This document shows positions 8,636 through 16,277 of a DNA stretch of 64,000 nucleotides, piece after piece. The notes beneath the pieces were generated by a model. That model had not been told where the DNA came from. It did not search any database and saw only the letters and a program-made list of their open reading frames with translations. The position numbers and the translations under genes are program-made. The DNA is from Streptomyces olivochromogenes. GTDB lineage: Bacteria; Actinomycetota; Actinomycetes; Streptomycetales; Streptomycetaceae. Positions within the stretch are counted from its first letter, which is position 1. Each line of letters begins with the position of its first letter. Location of the stretch: positions 143,562 through 207,561 of the forward strand of contig NZ_KQ948465.1 in NCBI RefSeq assembly GCF_001514115.1, given 5' to 3'.

Positions 8636-9445
8636 TCAGCGGCCGAGTTGGTGCAGCACCGCGCGTGGGCGGTTGGTGATGATGGCGTCGATGCCCAGTT
8701 CAACGCAGAGATCGACGTCCTCGGGTTCGTTCACCGTCCAGACGTGGACCTGATGACCGGCTCTTTTCAGCCGTTCGATGTATCCGGGGTGACTGCGTAC
8801 GATCCGCATCGAGGGGCCCGCGATCCGGACACCGGCCGGCAGCCGTCCGTCGCGCAGTCGGGGCGAGATGAACTGCAGAAGATAGACCGTCGGCATCGTC
8901 GGGGACGCGGACCGGACGCGGTGCAGGGAGCGCGCCGAGAAGCTCATGACGCGCACCGGAGAGGTGGCGGCACTCGCCGGGGCGTCCAGACCGAAGCGCT
9001 TCAGGAGGAGCAGCAGCCGGTCCTCGACCTGGCCCGCCCAGCGCGTGGGGTGCTTGGTCTCGATGGCCAGCTCCACGCGGCGGCCCGCGTCGGCGACGAG
9101 TTCGAGCAGTCGCTCCAGGGTGAGGACGGAGGTGTCCTGCGGGTCCCCGGGGCCGTACTCCCAGTCGGGGGACTCGTCGCGGTTCTTCCAGGAGCCGAAG
9201 TCCAGGGCGGCGAGCTCGGCGAGCTCCAGGGCGGAGACGGCTCCGCGGCCGTTGGACGTACGGTTGACGCGGCGGTCGTGCACACAGACGAGATGTCCGT
9301 CCGCGGTCAGCCGTACATCGCACTCGAGGGCGTCCGCACCGTCCTCGATCGCCTTCTTGTACGCGGCCAGGGTGTGCTCGGGAGCCTCGTCGGAGGCCCC
9401 GCGGTGGGCGACGACCTGAATCGGGTGCTGTCGTGCGTGGGTCAC
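8636..9445 (-). CDS. Glycerophosphodiester phosphodiesterase
   Basis: 269 residues, the usual length of the single-domain GDPD family, which splits glycerophosphodiesters into glycerol-3-phosphate and an alcohol. Catalytic and metal residues are in place: His14-Arg15 in VAHRGAS, Glu24, Glu41 and Asp43 in ALECDVRLT, and His56 in VCVHD. The C-terminal HVWTVNEPEDVD motif is typical. There is no signal peptide, so it acts in the cytoplasm. The start is GTG at 9445. It is divergent from the HtrA-like protease gene across a 267-bp AT-rich spacer. Confidence 0.92.
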   Translation of the reverse strand: MTHARQHPIQVVAHRGASDEAPEHTLAAYKKAIEDGADALECDVRLTADGHLVCVHDRRVNRTSNGRGAVSALELAELAALDFGSWKNRDESPDWEYGPGDPQDTSVLTLERLLELVADAGRRVELAIETKHPTRWAGQVEDRLLLLLKRFGLDAPASAATSPVRVMSFSARSLHRVRSASPTMPTVYLLQFISPRLRDGRLPAGVRIAGPSMRIVRSHPGYIERLKRAGHQVHVWTVNEPEDVDLCVELGIDAIITNRPRAVLHQLGR

Positions 9446-9503
9446 CGCGTCATGGTGCCACCGTCACGGGGCCGACGTGGGGGCCGAGACACCAGGAATG
9501 TTT

Positions 9504-9520
9504 CTTTTTAGTATAAAAAG
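9504..9520. promoter_or_regulatory. AT-rich inverted repeat in the divergent spacer
   Basis: CTTTTTA-GTA-TAAAAAG is a perfect 7-bp-arm inverted repeat, followed at about 9525 by GATATAAAGG. Such AT density is exceptional in this sequence. It lies between the GDPD gene and the protease gene and could be a promoter core or a regulator site for either. Confidence 0.45.
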
Positions 9521-9712
9521 CCCGATATAAAGGATGGCCCTGGACCCACAGCCACCGCTTATGGTGCTCTGACGTCCCGTGGGAAAAGCTGACGGCGTAC
9601 AAAAAGCACATGCACACCAGCACAGCTGCATCGCGCCGGACCGTCCGACAAGCGTGAGTGAGCGTGACCGAGTGCGACCGAGAACAACAGCCGTGGACCG
9701 AGGAGAAGAGCT

Positions 9713-11197
9713 GTGAGCACCGAGAACGAGGGCACTGCAGTACCCCCGGCCCCGTCCGCACCTCCTGTGCCGGTGGAAACTCCCGCTGCTTCCGCGCAGA
9801 GCGCTGCGCCCGAAGGGGGCGCGCCGACCGCCCAGCTCCCGGCGGTGCCTCCGAGCGCCCCCGGCGCACCGGAGCAGACACCGGCGTACGCGTCGATGGG
9901 CGCCGGAGCTCCTGAGCCGCACGGGCACGCCCCCGGAGCGCCCGGAGCGCCGGTCTCCGCCGCCGAGGCGGGCTGGCCGCCCCCGCCGCCCGCCGTTCCC
10001 TCGTACGCGGACGGTGGCGGCTCGGGAGCGGGCGGCTGGGGCTCCTCCTACGAGCAGCCCGCGCCGAAGCCCAAGAGCGGGCGCGGCGGCCTGGTCGCGG
10101 CGATCCTGGTGGCCGCGCTGGTCGCGGGCGGCGTCGGCGGCGGCATCGGCTACTCGCTGGCCAAGAACAACGACAACTCCACCGACTCGACGACCGTCTC
10201 CGCGCCGAGCGGCAGCGGTGATGTGAAGCGCGCCTCGGGCACGGTCGCGAACGTGGCCGCCAGGGCGCTGCCGAGCACCGTCACCATCGAGGCCGAGAGC
10301 AGCAGCGGCTCGGGCGGCACCGGCACCGGGTTCGTCTTCGACACCCAGGGCCACATCCTCACCAACAACCACGTCGTGGCGGAGGCGGTCGACGGCGGCA
10401 AGCTCACCGCGACCTTCCCCAACGGCAAGAAGTACGACGCCGAGGTCGTCGGCCACGCGCAGGGCTACGACGTCGCGGTCATCAAGCTCAAGAACGCGCC
10501 GTCGGACCTGAAGCCGCTCACCCTGGGTGACTCCGACGCGGTGGCGGTCGGCGACTCCACGATCGCGATCGGCGCGCCCTTCGGCCTCTCGAACACGGTG
10601 ACCACGGGCATCATCAGCGCCAAGAACCGCCCCGTGGCCTCCAGCGACGGCAGCGCCAGCAGCAAGGCCTCCTACATGAGCGCCCTGCAGACGGACGCCT
10701 CGATCAACCCGGGCAACTCCGGTGGCCCTCTCCTGGACGCACAGGGCGCGGTCATCGGCATCAACTCGGCGATCCAGTCCTCGAGCAGCGGCGGTCTGGG
10801 CGGCACCAGCCAGTCCGGCTCCATCGGCCTCGGCTTCGCGATCCCGATCAACCAGGCGAAGCACGTCGCCCAGCAACTGATCAAGACCGGCAAGCCGGTC
10901 TACCCCGTGATCGGCGCCTCGGTCTCCCTCGAGGACGGCACCGGCGGCGCGAAGATCACCGAGCAGGGTGCGAGCGGCTCCGCGGCGGTCACCTCCGGCG
11001 GCCCCGCCGACAAGGCCGGTCTCAAGCCCGGCGACGTCATCAACAAGCTCGACGACCAGGTGATCGACAGCGGTCCGACCCTCATCGGCGAGATCTGGAC
11101 CCACCAGCCCGGCGACGTCGTCAAGCTCACGTACACGCGCGACGGAAAGACCCACACGGCCGAGGTCACCCTCGGACAGCGCGACGGCGACAGCTGA
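9713..11197 (+). CDS. HtrA/DegP-like membrane-anchored serine protease with PDZ domain
   Basis: 494 residues. Residues 1-120 are a Pro/Ala-rich cytoplasmic tail and 126-148 a single transmembrane helix. A trypsin-like domain follows (about 175-375), with the triad His220 (TNNHVV), Asp253 (GYDVAV) and Ser336 (PGNSGGP). A C-terminal PDZ domain spans about 400-490 (GGPADKAGLKPGDVI). Members degrade misfolded proteins on the outer face of the membrane or act in regulated proteolysis. GAGGAGAAGAG directly before the GTG start fixes the N-terminus. The gene is the last ordinary chromosomal gene before the tRNA-Ser island. Confidence 0.93.
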   Translation: MSTENEGTAVPPAPSAPPVPVETPAASAQSAAPEGGAPTAQLPAVPPSAPGAPEQTPAYASMGAGAPEPHGHAPGAPGAPVSAAEAGWPPPPPAVPSYADGGGSGAGGWGSSYEQPAPKPKSGRGGLVAAILVAALVAGGVGGGIGYSLAKNNDNSTDSTTVSAPSGSGDVKRASGTVANVAARALPSTVTIEAESSSGSGGTGTGFVFDTQGHILTNNHVVAEAVDGGKLTATFPNGKKYDAEVVGHAQGYDVAVIKLKNAPSDLKPLTLGDSDAVAVGDSTIAIGAPFGLSNTVTTGIISAKNRPVASSDGSASSKASYMSALQTDASINPGNSGGPLLDAQGAVIGINSAIQSSSSGGLGGTSQSGSIGLGFAIPINQAKHVAQQLIKTGKPVYPVIGASVSLEDGTGGAKITEQGASGSAAVTSGGPADKAGLKPGDVINKLDDQVIDSGPTLIGEIWTHQPGDVVKLTYTRDGKTHTAEVTLGQRDGDS

Positions 11198-11243
11198 CCG
11201 GTTGACCTTGTCCCCGCGCCACCGACGATCGCCGGCGGCGCGG

Positions 11244-11267
11244 GGTGGGTTGCCCGAGCGGTCTAGG
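11244..11267 (+). pseudogene. 24-nt 5' fragment of tRNA-Ser
   Basis: This copies the acceptor and D-arm part of the tRNA-Ser gene at 14023 and stops after GGTCTAGG. It abuts a second, longer copy starting at 11268. It is most simply a leftover of recombination or duplication at the tRNA target. Confidence 0.6.
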
Positions 11268-11356
11268 GGTGGGTTGCCCGAGCGGCCTAAGGGAACGGTC
11301 GTGAAAAACGTGAGGACGCGAAAGCGTCTCCGTGGGCTCGGATCGCACCGCCACCG
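11268..11356 (+). pseudogene. Degenerate tRNA-Ser(UGA) copy
   Basis: 89 nt, matching the intact tRNA at 14023 through the D arm and then diverging. The anticodon position still reads TGA, but base 33 is G instead of T, one anticodon stem pair is broken, the T loop reads CTCGGAT instead of TTCAAAT, and two acceptor pairs are lost. The variable arm forms GACGC/GCGTC. A strong terminator-like hairpin follows, as with a tRNA gene. It is probably non-functional. Confidence 0.65.
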
Positions 11357-11379
11357 CAGGTCATAGACGTGCTGGTCAG

Positions 11380-11410
11380 AAGGGGTGCCCCTCAGCGAGG
11401 GGCACCCCTT
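11380..11410 (+). terminator. 13-bp perfect hairpin after the degenerate tRNA
   Basis: AAGGGGTGCCCCT pairs with AGGGGCACCCCTT around CAGCG. An equivalent, less perfect hairpin follows the intact tRNA-Ser at 14136-14167. The two loci thus share flanking sequence as well as the tRNA. Confidence 0.65.
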
Positions 11411-11575
11411 TCGCGTGGAGCCTGTCTCACCTTGGTCTTGTTCCGTCACGCTGTCGATCAGTGCGTGTGGACCAGGCGTGGACCAGACGGCGCGCTGTGA
11501 CGAAGCCGCTGAACTGCCCACCGACCAGGGCTTATACGGTGGACGGCGGTCACTGTGGTACCCGATCATGCGCTC

Positions 11576-12082
11576 ATGCCGCTGAGAGACATCCTTGCCC
11601 GCGTCGATGCGGACCTGGCCGCCGGCCGGGTTCCCGTCGCACGTCAGCGCCTGCGCGGGCTGGTGTCGTCCTTTCCGAACGACCTGATGCTTCGTCGCCG
11701 CCTGGCCGAGGTGTACCGACTGTACGGAGAGCCTGCGGAAGCGGGCCGCTGGATGTACCTCGAACAGGACCGGGACGCATCTGAGACCACGGCCTTCGAG
11801 GCGAGATACCGTACCGCCCCGCAACGTATGGGGGCACTTGCCTGGCATGGCCCTGAGTCGCTGGCCCCATCGGCCTTTGCCAGACAACAACTGGCAGCGG
11901 TACGAGCAGCCTGCTCCGATGCCATGGGGCACCCCGTCGACTGGGACACGGTGCCATCGAACCGGAAGACGGACGGCAGGGGCAGCGCCTTCGCCGACTT
12001 CCTGGCAGGGACTGGATGCCTGGTGGCGGTCCTCGCGTTCCTCGCGATCTGGCTGAACGGGCTCGTTGCCCTTTTCGATTGA
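11576..12082 (+). CDS. DUF6584 family protein
   Basis: 168 residues from ATG 11576; a GTG seven codons upstream is an alternative. The N-terminal half (RVDADLAAGRVPVARQRLRG, LMLRRRLAEVYRLYG, EAGRWMYL) is helical and TPR-like, and typical of DUF6584. A hydrophobic segment near the C-terminus (about 142-163, GCLVAVLAFLAIWLNGLVAL) is a membrane helix. The function is unknown. It is the first gene inside the tRNA-Ser island and its codon use is somewhat less GC-biased than that of core neighbours, which fits an accessory gene. Confidence 0.7.
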   Translation: MPLRDILARVDADLAAGRVPVARQRLRGLVSSFPNDLMLRRRLAEVYRLYGEPAEAGRWMYLEQDRDASETTAFEARYRTAPQRMGALAWHGPESLAPSAFARQQLAAVRAACSDAMGHPVDWDTVPSNRKTDGRGSAFADFLAGTGCLVAVLAFLAIWLNGLVALFD

Positions 12083-12889
12083 CTCGAGTCGCCGGGGGCT
12101 GTGGGGGCGCCGCTCGAGGGTTCTGTACGACCGTCCAAGACTTCCCCGAACGGGAAACCGGGCGGGGTGAATTGATCTCGCCGTGGTGATGAGCACGGAC
12201 GCGTCTCGCTCGTAGGGAGGCGCGAGCCGGGCTCGGACCAAGAACTGGCGGGCTGGGGCGGGAGTCTGTTGGTCAGCGGCCTTGCGCCGTCCGGAGCGTG
12301 GACCATGCCCAGGACGGCGAGCAGGCGCCACCCTCTCCCCGGTGGCTCTGCTCACGAGAACCGGTTCTGGCCCAACTTCCGTGCAGGATGCGGCCGGAGT
12401 GTCCCCACACACGGGCGTGCCCGAGGCATTCGAACCGACAGCCGAAGCAGGCCGACCGTCGAGGCTCGGAGTCTGGCAGCAGTGGCCGTCTGCCTGCCCG
12501 GGGGTGCTTTGCGCGTTACGGTCCGGCCGCCTGGACCAGTGACGCCCGCTCGCCCTCGTCCAGATGAGGACCGACCAGCAGTTCGTCGTCGGCCAGCAGA
12601 CGTCGCACCCATGCCGCGTCGGCAACGAATGCCGCCCGGCAGAGGGCCCGTTCAGGGTGGTCCTTCTCAGGGCCGCTGACCGCCAGGTCCCACGCGTTGT
12701 CGGGTTCGGTCGGTGCGGACAGGGCGGCGGCTACGAGCACGAGCCCGAACAGCTGGTTCCGGCGTGGGACTCCAGGATCTCGGACCGATGCGGCAGGCGG
12801 ACGCAAGTTCGGCCCATTTCGCGTCAGCTTGACGAGATGACCCCCGGTGGTCCGCCTCCTGGCTGGCAGGCCGCTCTTCTCGCACGGGT
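12083..12889. other. Accessory spacer with at most one decayed gene
   Basis: About 800 bp between the DUF6584 gene and the XRE regulator. It has no convincing intact gene. The codon-position GC pattern is flat through 12083-12510. A possible remnant on the minus strand is listed separately at 12516-12893. Confidence 0.45.
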
Positions 12890-12893
12890 TCAA
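12516..12893 (-). pseudogene. Possible remnant of an unidentified gene
   Basis: The last 80 codons of this minus frame (from RNQLFGLVLVAAALS to VQAAGP) look protein-like, with acidic and Ala/Leu-rich helices. The first 40 codons look like noise, and the only start codon is a TTG overlapping the regulator stop. No family was recognised. It may be the 3' part of a broken gene that lay downstream of the XRE regulator, the place where a small DUF397 partner is often found, although it does not resemble DUF397. Confidence 0.25.
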
Positions 12894-13762
12894 GGGCGGC
12901 GCATCGCGTCGATGTACGCCTTGGTTGCGTCAGTGATGAAGTCGCGGGTGCTGTCGGGGCTGAGGGCCTGGGCCTGGAGGTGGTCGTACATCACGCTGTA
13001 GTGCTGCACGTCGGATTGTTTCTCCAGGTAGAGGTCGCTGGTGGAACCTTCCAGGTACACCACTCCCGCGTCGGAGCTGTCGGCGAATGTCAGGATGGAG
13101 AACCGGCCTGACAGGCCCGGGTGGGCCCCCACGTCGTAGGGGAGGACCTGCACGGTGATGTGCGGCTCGGTGCCGAGTGCGTTCAGGTGGTCCAGTTGTT
13201 CCCGCATGATGTCGGGACTGCCGACGACGCGGCGCAGCGCCGATTCGTCCAGGACGACCCACAGGCGCAACGGGGAGGCCAGGGCGTAGATCCGGTGCTG
13301 ACGGCGCAGCCGTACCTTGAGGCGCGTGGCGGCCTGTTCGGCGGTGACCAGCGGGATCGTTTCCTCGATGACCGACTGGGCGTAGGCAGGGGTCTGCAAC
13401 AGGCCAGGGATCACCAGGGGCTCGTAGGCATGGAGAGAGACGGCGTCCGTCTCCAGGCCGATATAGACGCTCTGGGGAATGTCGCCGTAGGCGTGCCACC
13501 AGCCCTGCTGTCTGGATTCCTTGGCCATCTGGATCAGAGAGTCGATGACCTGATCGTCCGATACTCCGTAGAGCGCGCACAGATCGCGCACATCGCGGGG
13601 GCTGATGGCGCGGTTGCCGTTCTCCAGGTGACTGATCTTGGGCTGGGAGATCATAAGCCGCTCGGCCACTTCCGTACTCTTCAGCCCACTGGCCTGGCGG
13701 AGCCGACGGAGCTCGGCTCCCAGACGGCGTCTCCTCACTGTGGGGTTGATGTTCGCCGCCAC
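12890..13762 (-). CDS. XRE-family helix-turn-helix regulator with DUF5753 domain
   Basis: 290 residues. The HTH is at about residues 10-70 (LGAELRRLRQASGLKSTEVAERLMISQPKIS is its core region). The C-terminal DUF5753 domain spans about 95-285 (WWHAYGDIPQ, YEPLVIPGLLQTPAYA, ITVQVLPYDVGAHPG). These are the common streptomycete BldB/WhiJ-associated regulators, which often pair with a small DUF397 protein. No intact DUF397 gene is adjacent. The start GTG 13762 has GGAGG upstream; the reading frame continues to 13921 without support. It sits inside the accessory island, upstream of the intact tRNA-Ser. Confidence 0.85.
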   Translation of the reverse strand: MAANINPTVRRRRLGAELRRLRQASGLKSTEVAERLMISQPKISHLENGNRAISPRDVRDLCALYGVSDDQVIDSLIQMAKESRQQGWWHAYGDIPQSVYIGLETDAVSLHAYEPLVIPGLLQTPAYAQSVIEETIPLVTAEQAATRLKVRLRRQHRIYALASPLRLWVVLDESALRRVVGSPDIMREQLDHLNALGTEPHITVQVLPYDVGAHPGLSGRFSILTFADSSDAGVVYLEGSTSDLYLEKQSDVQHYSVMYDHLQAQALSPDSTRDFITDATKAYIDAMRRP

Positions 13763-14022
13763 GGGCGGTGTACCTCCGGCTCCACGTCGCTGTCCTGGCC
13801 CGCAGATTGCCATGGGACAAGACTTGTTGATCACGTGCCATGCCGTCGTGTTCGTGTGGCACCCTAAACGGACTGTGACCTTGTCATTTGCCCTACGGGG
13901 AACGGGGTCGAGGGCGCACACATGAGGCGCCGTGGACGGTGGACGCCGTGTGGACCGCCGTCCCCGGGAAACGCGTGAGCCCGGTAGGCTGTACCCGCTC
14001 CGCCCCTGGTGGGCGGGGCAGA

Positions 14023-14109
14023 GGTGGGTTGCCCGAGCGGCCTAAGGGAACGGTCTTGAAAACCGTCGTGGCAGCGATGTCACCGTGGGTTCAAATCCCA
14101 CACCCACCG
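14023..14109 (+). tRNA. tRNA-Ser (anticodon TGA)
   Basis: An 87-nt class II tRNA: acceptor GGTGGGT/ACCCACC with discriminator G, anticodon stem ACGGT/ACCGT, loop CTTGAAA giving TGA at 14057-14059, a long variable arm, and T arm with TTCAAAT. CCA is not encoded. Its 3' part (14054-14110) is duplicated exactly at 18585-18641. The gene is therefore the attachment site of the adjacent integrated element and has been restored by the element's own 3' end. Confidence 0.95.
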
Positions 14110-14110
14110 C
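14054..14110 (+). repeat. attL: 57-bp repeat spanning the 3' part of tRNA-Ser
   Basis: 57 bp identical to 18585-18641, in direct orientation, 4531 bp apart. It starts in the anticodon stem and ends one base past the discriminator. Integrase remnants lie just inside it, as expected for the tRNA-proximal end of an actinomycete integrative element. Confidence 0.85.
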
Positions 14111-14135
14111 GCAGGTCAGAAGCTTTGCAGGTAAG

Positions 14136-14167
14136 AAGGGGTGCCACTCTCCGGAGCGGCACCCCTT
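14136..14167 (+). terminator. Hairpin after tRNA-Ser
   Basis: AAGGGGTGCC pairs with GGCACCCCTT, 27 nt downstream of the tRNA. It is related in sequence to the hairpin at 11380-11410. Confidence 0.6.
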
Positions 14168-14244
14168 CCGCATGACCTTGTCTCACCCTGATTCGCCGGT
14201 ATCCCACCTCTGACCAGCGCGTGCGGCCAACCTGCGGCCAGGAT

Positions 14245-14565
14245 TCACGACCCCTCTACTAACCCGCCCACGGTGTCGGGAAGGTCGTCGTCGTGGGTGT
14301 CGGCTATGAGCTCGGCGAGGGTGAAGTGAGCTTCCTCGTTCGACATCCGGTTTTCGACGCGCACGAAGTAGCTGCGTTCGGAGACGCGGAAGACCCGTCT
14401 TCTCTGGCGCTGGCGTCCTGCTGAGGTGAAGGCTTCTTTAAAAGTGTTGACGATGTGCAGCATCGCGGCCAGGGCTTCGGCCTCGGTCCCTTCGAGTTCA
14501 CGATGGACGGTGTACCGGAAGGCTTCCGCCTGGCCCTCAGCTTGCAGGACGGCCCATCGGGGCAT
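14245..14565 (-). CDS. Small protein of unknown function in the tRNA-Ser element
   Basis: 106 residues starting at an ATG behind GGAGAACACC, a good ribosome site. It is Glu/Arg-rich and mixed alpha/beta in appearance (AVLQAEGQAEAFRYTVHREL, RRVFRVSERSYFVRVENRM), with an acidic C-terminal part. There is no signal or membrane segment and no recognised family. Its place between the tRNA and the integrase remnants suggests element cargo or an element accessory protein. Confidence 0.55.
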   Translation of the reverse strand: MPRWAVLQAEGQAEAFRYTVHRELEGTEAEALAAMLHIVNTFKEAFTSAGRQRQRRRVFRVSERSYFVRVENRMSNEEAHFTLAELIADTHDDDLPDTVGGLVEGS

Positions 14566-14763
14566 GGTGTTCTCCAGTCCGTGAGGCGGCGTGAGCCGCG
14601 AAATTCACGTGACTCCGTCGCGCAGTCGGCTCAAATCTGACTTCGGGTCCGATGTCCTTGGCGCGGGGAGAGTATCGGAATCGGGACGTTCCGGGGCCAG
14701 TCTTTTGGATCTTTCCGGGAGGGCGAGGTTCCTAGCCCTCATGCTCCGCCAACCCCTGTTCGA

Positions 14764-15189
14764 TCAGCGCGTCATCTTGGCCTCTTCCCCGTCCAGAACC
14801 TTGGTGTAGTAGCGCTGAAGAACGGCGACGCTCTGGCCAGCCCGCCGGGCGGTCTCTGCGAGGCTCACCCCGGAGCGGAGCCAGAACGACACGCATGCGT
14901 GCCGCAGGTCGTACGGGATGGCCGCCAGCGGAGAGGCCACCTGCGCCGGGGTGAGCACCTTGCGGCGGGCTTCCTTCCAAGCGGCGCTGTACTCCTGCGC
15001 CCGGATCGGCCCGCCGCGTACGGCGCTGAACAGGCGGCCTTCCAACGTGGTCCCGAACGCTTCGAGATGAGCCCGGAGCAGGGCGACCAGGACGGGGGGA
15101 ATGGGCACGGGCCGCACCGCCTTGCGGGCCCGGTGCTTCAACTGCCCTTCCTCGTACGGCTTGCCGTCATCCGTCCAGTGGGCCAACAT
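14764..15189 (-). pseudogene. Tyrosine integrase, C-terminal fragment (1)
   Basis: 142 codons that align with the catalytic C-terminal half of actinomycete tyrosine recombinases: ELKHRA-type start (EEGQLKHRARKAVRPVPIPP), RLFSAVRGG, IPYDLRHACVSFWL with the second catalytic Arg, then ARRAGQSVAVLQRYYTKVLDG holding the nucleophile Tyr. The usual His of the GHS motif is Gln. The N-terminal arm-binding and core-binding domains and the first catalytic Arg are missing, so it cannot be an active integrase. Confidence 0.75.
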
Positions 15190-15197
15190 GGGCCCGC

Positions 15198-15431
15198 TTA
15201 CCCGCCCTTGTTCAGCTCCTGCGCGATGAGCTGATTGGAGCGGGACTGCTCACCCCGGAGGATCTTGGCGTAGAAGCGGAACAGTAGGGCGATGCTGTGG
15301 CCGGCCCGCCGGGCGACTTCCATGGGGTCCACTCCCGATTTGATCCACAGGGACACCCCTGCGTGACGGAGTGAATACGGCACCAGCGCGAGGGGTGTTG
15401 CCGCGTCCTGATCTTGGAATTCGGGGTGCCC
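15198..15431 (-). pseudogene. Tyrosine integrase, C-terminal fragment (2)
   Basis: About 77 codons of a second, different tyrosine recombinase: ATPLALVPYSLRHAGVSLWI, then VARRAGHSIALLFRFYAKILRG with the normal GHS motif and a Tyr, and a typical tail (NQLIAQELNKGG). All upstream domains are lost. It lies 8 bp from fragment 1 and in the same direction, so the region has kept parts of two integrase genes, not one broken gene. Confidence 0.65.
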
Positions 15432-15439
15432 CGAGTCGT

Positions 15440-15981
15440 CGTGACCAGCGTCGGGGTGACGACTGCGAGCGCTTCGGCGATGCCGGCGGGTGCTTGGCCG
15501 CGGCGCGCGGCCATTTCATGAGCATGTATGCGGTGGCGTGGTCGTACCAGGTGGGCGAGGTACGCACGGCCAACTCGCGCGCCGGCGCAGTTCGTAGGGC
15601 TAGCCACCCACGCCGTTCGCAGTCCCGCCGCGCGGCCCCCTTCCCTATCCGTCTCGGGGTTGTCCCCTACCCTCCACCCTCCGGCGCTCAGCCGAAACAC
15701 AGATCCCGTCGAAGAGCGAAATCAGCCCGGTCGCGGCGAGCTTGGCTCGCTGGATGTCTCCCGCGCCGTTCGTCGCGATACCGAGAGTCCACCCCGTACC
15801 GCGCAGCCCTTCGAGACTGTCCCGAACCTTCGGCCAGCAGCGCACCGACTGGGCGATGCCGTCGACGTATTCGTGCCAGAGGTCGCCCGGGTTGTCGCTG
15901 AGCCCCAGCGCCTCCCGCAGGTGTACGAAGTCTGCGGGACAAGCCCGCTCCCGGAGCCGATCACAGATGACGGACTCCGCC
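15440..15981 (-). pseudogene. HAD-family hydrolase, truncated and frameshifted
   Basis: The minus strand shows consecutive HAD pieces in two frames. First comes a cap and motif II part (ALGLSDNPGDLWHEYVDGIA, then TLGIATNGAGD and FDGICVSAE). After a jump that removes the expected Lys/KPDP region, a motif III/IV part follows in another frame (RVGDNPETDREGGRAAGLRTAWV). The N-terminal motif I (DxDxT) is absent. The gene is broken by an internal deletion plus frameshift and by loss of its start. Confidence 0.6.
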
Positions 15982-15982
15982 T

Positions 15983-16165
15983 CTCGAGGCCGGCGCCCTT
16001 GAGATGGCTGGTGGCGGCGGTGACCTGGTCGGTGGTCTCGACTTCGACGCCGAGGTGATCCATGCGGGTTTCCTCGCCGGGTTCGCCCTGGATCAGGACG
16101 AGCTTGAGCGGAGGTTCGGTGATGGCGAAATTCGCGTAGCCGTCGCGCCGTTTCGCCGGTTGACC
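15983..16165 (-). pseudogene. ArsI/CadI-like VOC protein, internal fragment
   Basis: About 60 codons read AKRRDGYANFAITEPPLKLV and then MDHLGVEVETTDQVTAATSH, which resembles the middle of the arsenic/cadmium-responsive ArsI/CadI vicinal-oxygen-chelate proteins (C-As lyase family). Both ends are missing. The 3' side runs directly into the HAD fragment, so a deletion has joined two unrelated genes. There is no other arsenic gene nearby. Confidence 0.5.
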
Positions 16166-16277
16166 CGAGCCCTGCAGGACCGTTTCACAAACCGAGCGCG
16201 AACCCTCATCGAGGTGGTGGGCCTGCTCGCGCGGCCCACCACCAGTGATCGCGCACAGGCTGACGCCGGGCGCTGGA

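Noticed and set aside
9464..12625. A 1053-codon open frame on the minus strand across the HtrA-like gene
   Set aside because: It is antisense to a well-supported protease gene and is rich in Arg/Gly/Ala from high-GC shadow coding. It has no ribosome site or domain.
14600..14615. Second parS-like site (TTCACGTGA core)
   Set aside because: Only the central 9 bp match; the outer bases (AA and CTC) do not, so ParB binding is unlikely.
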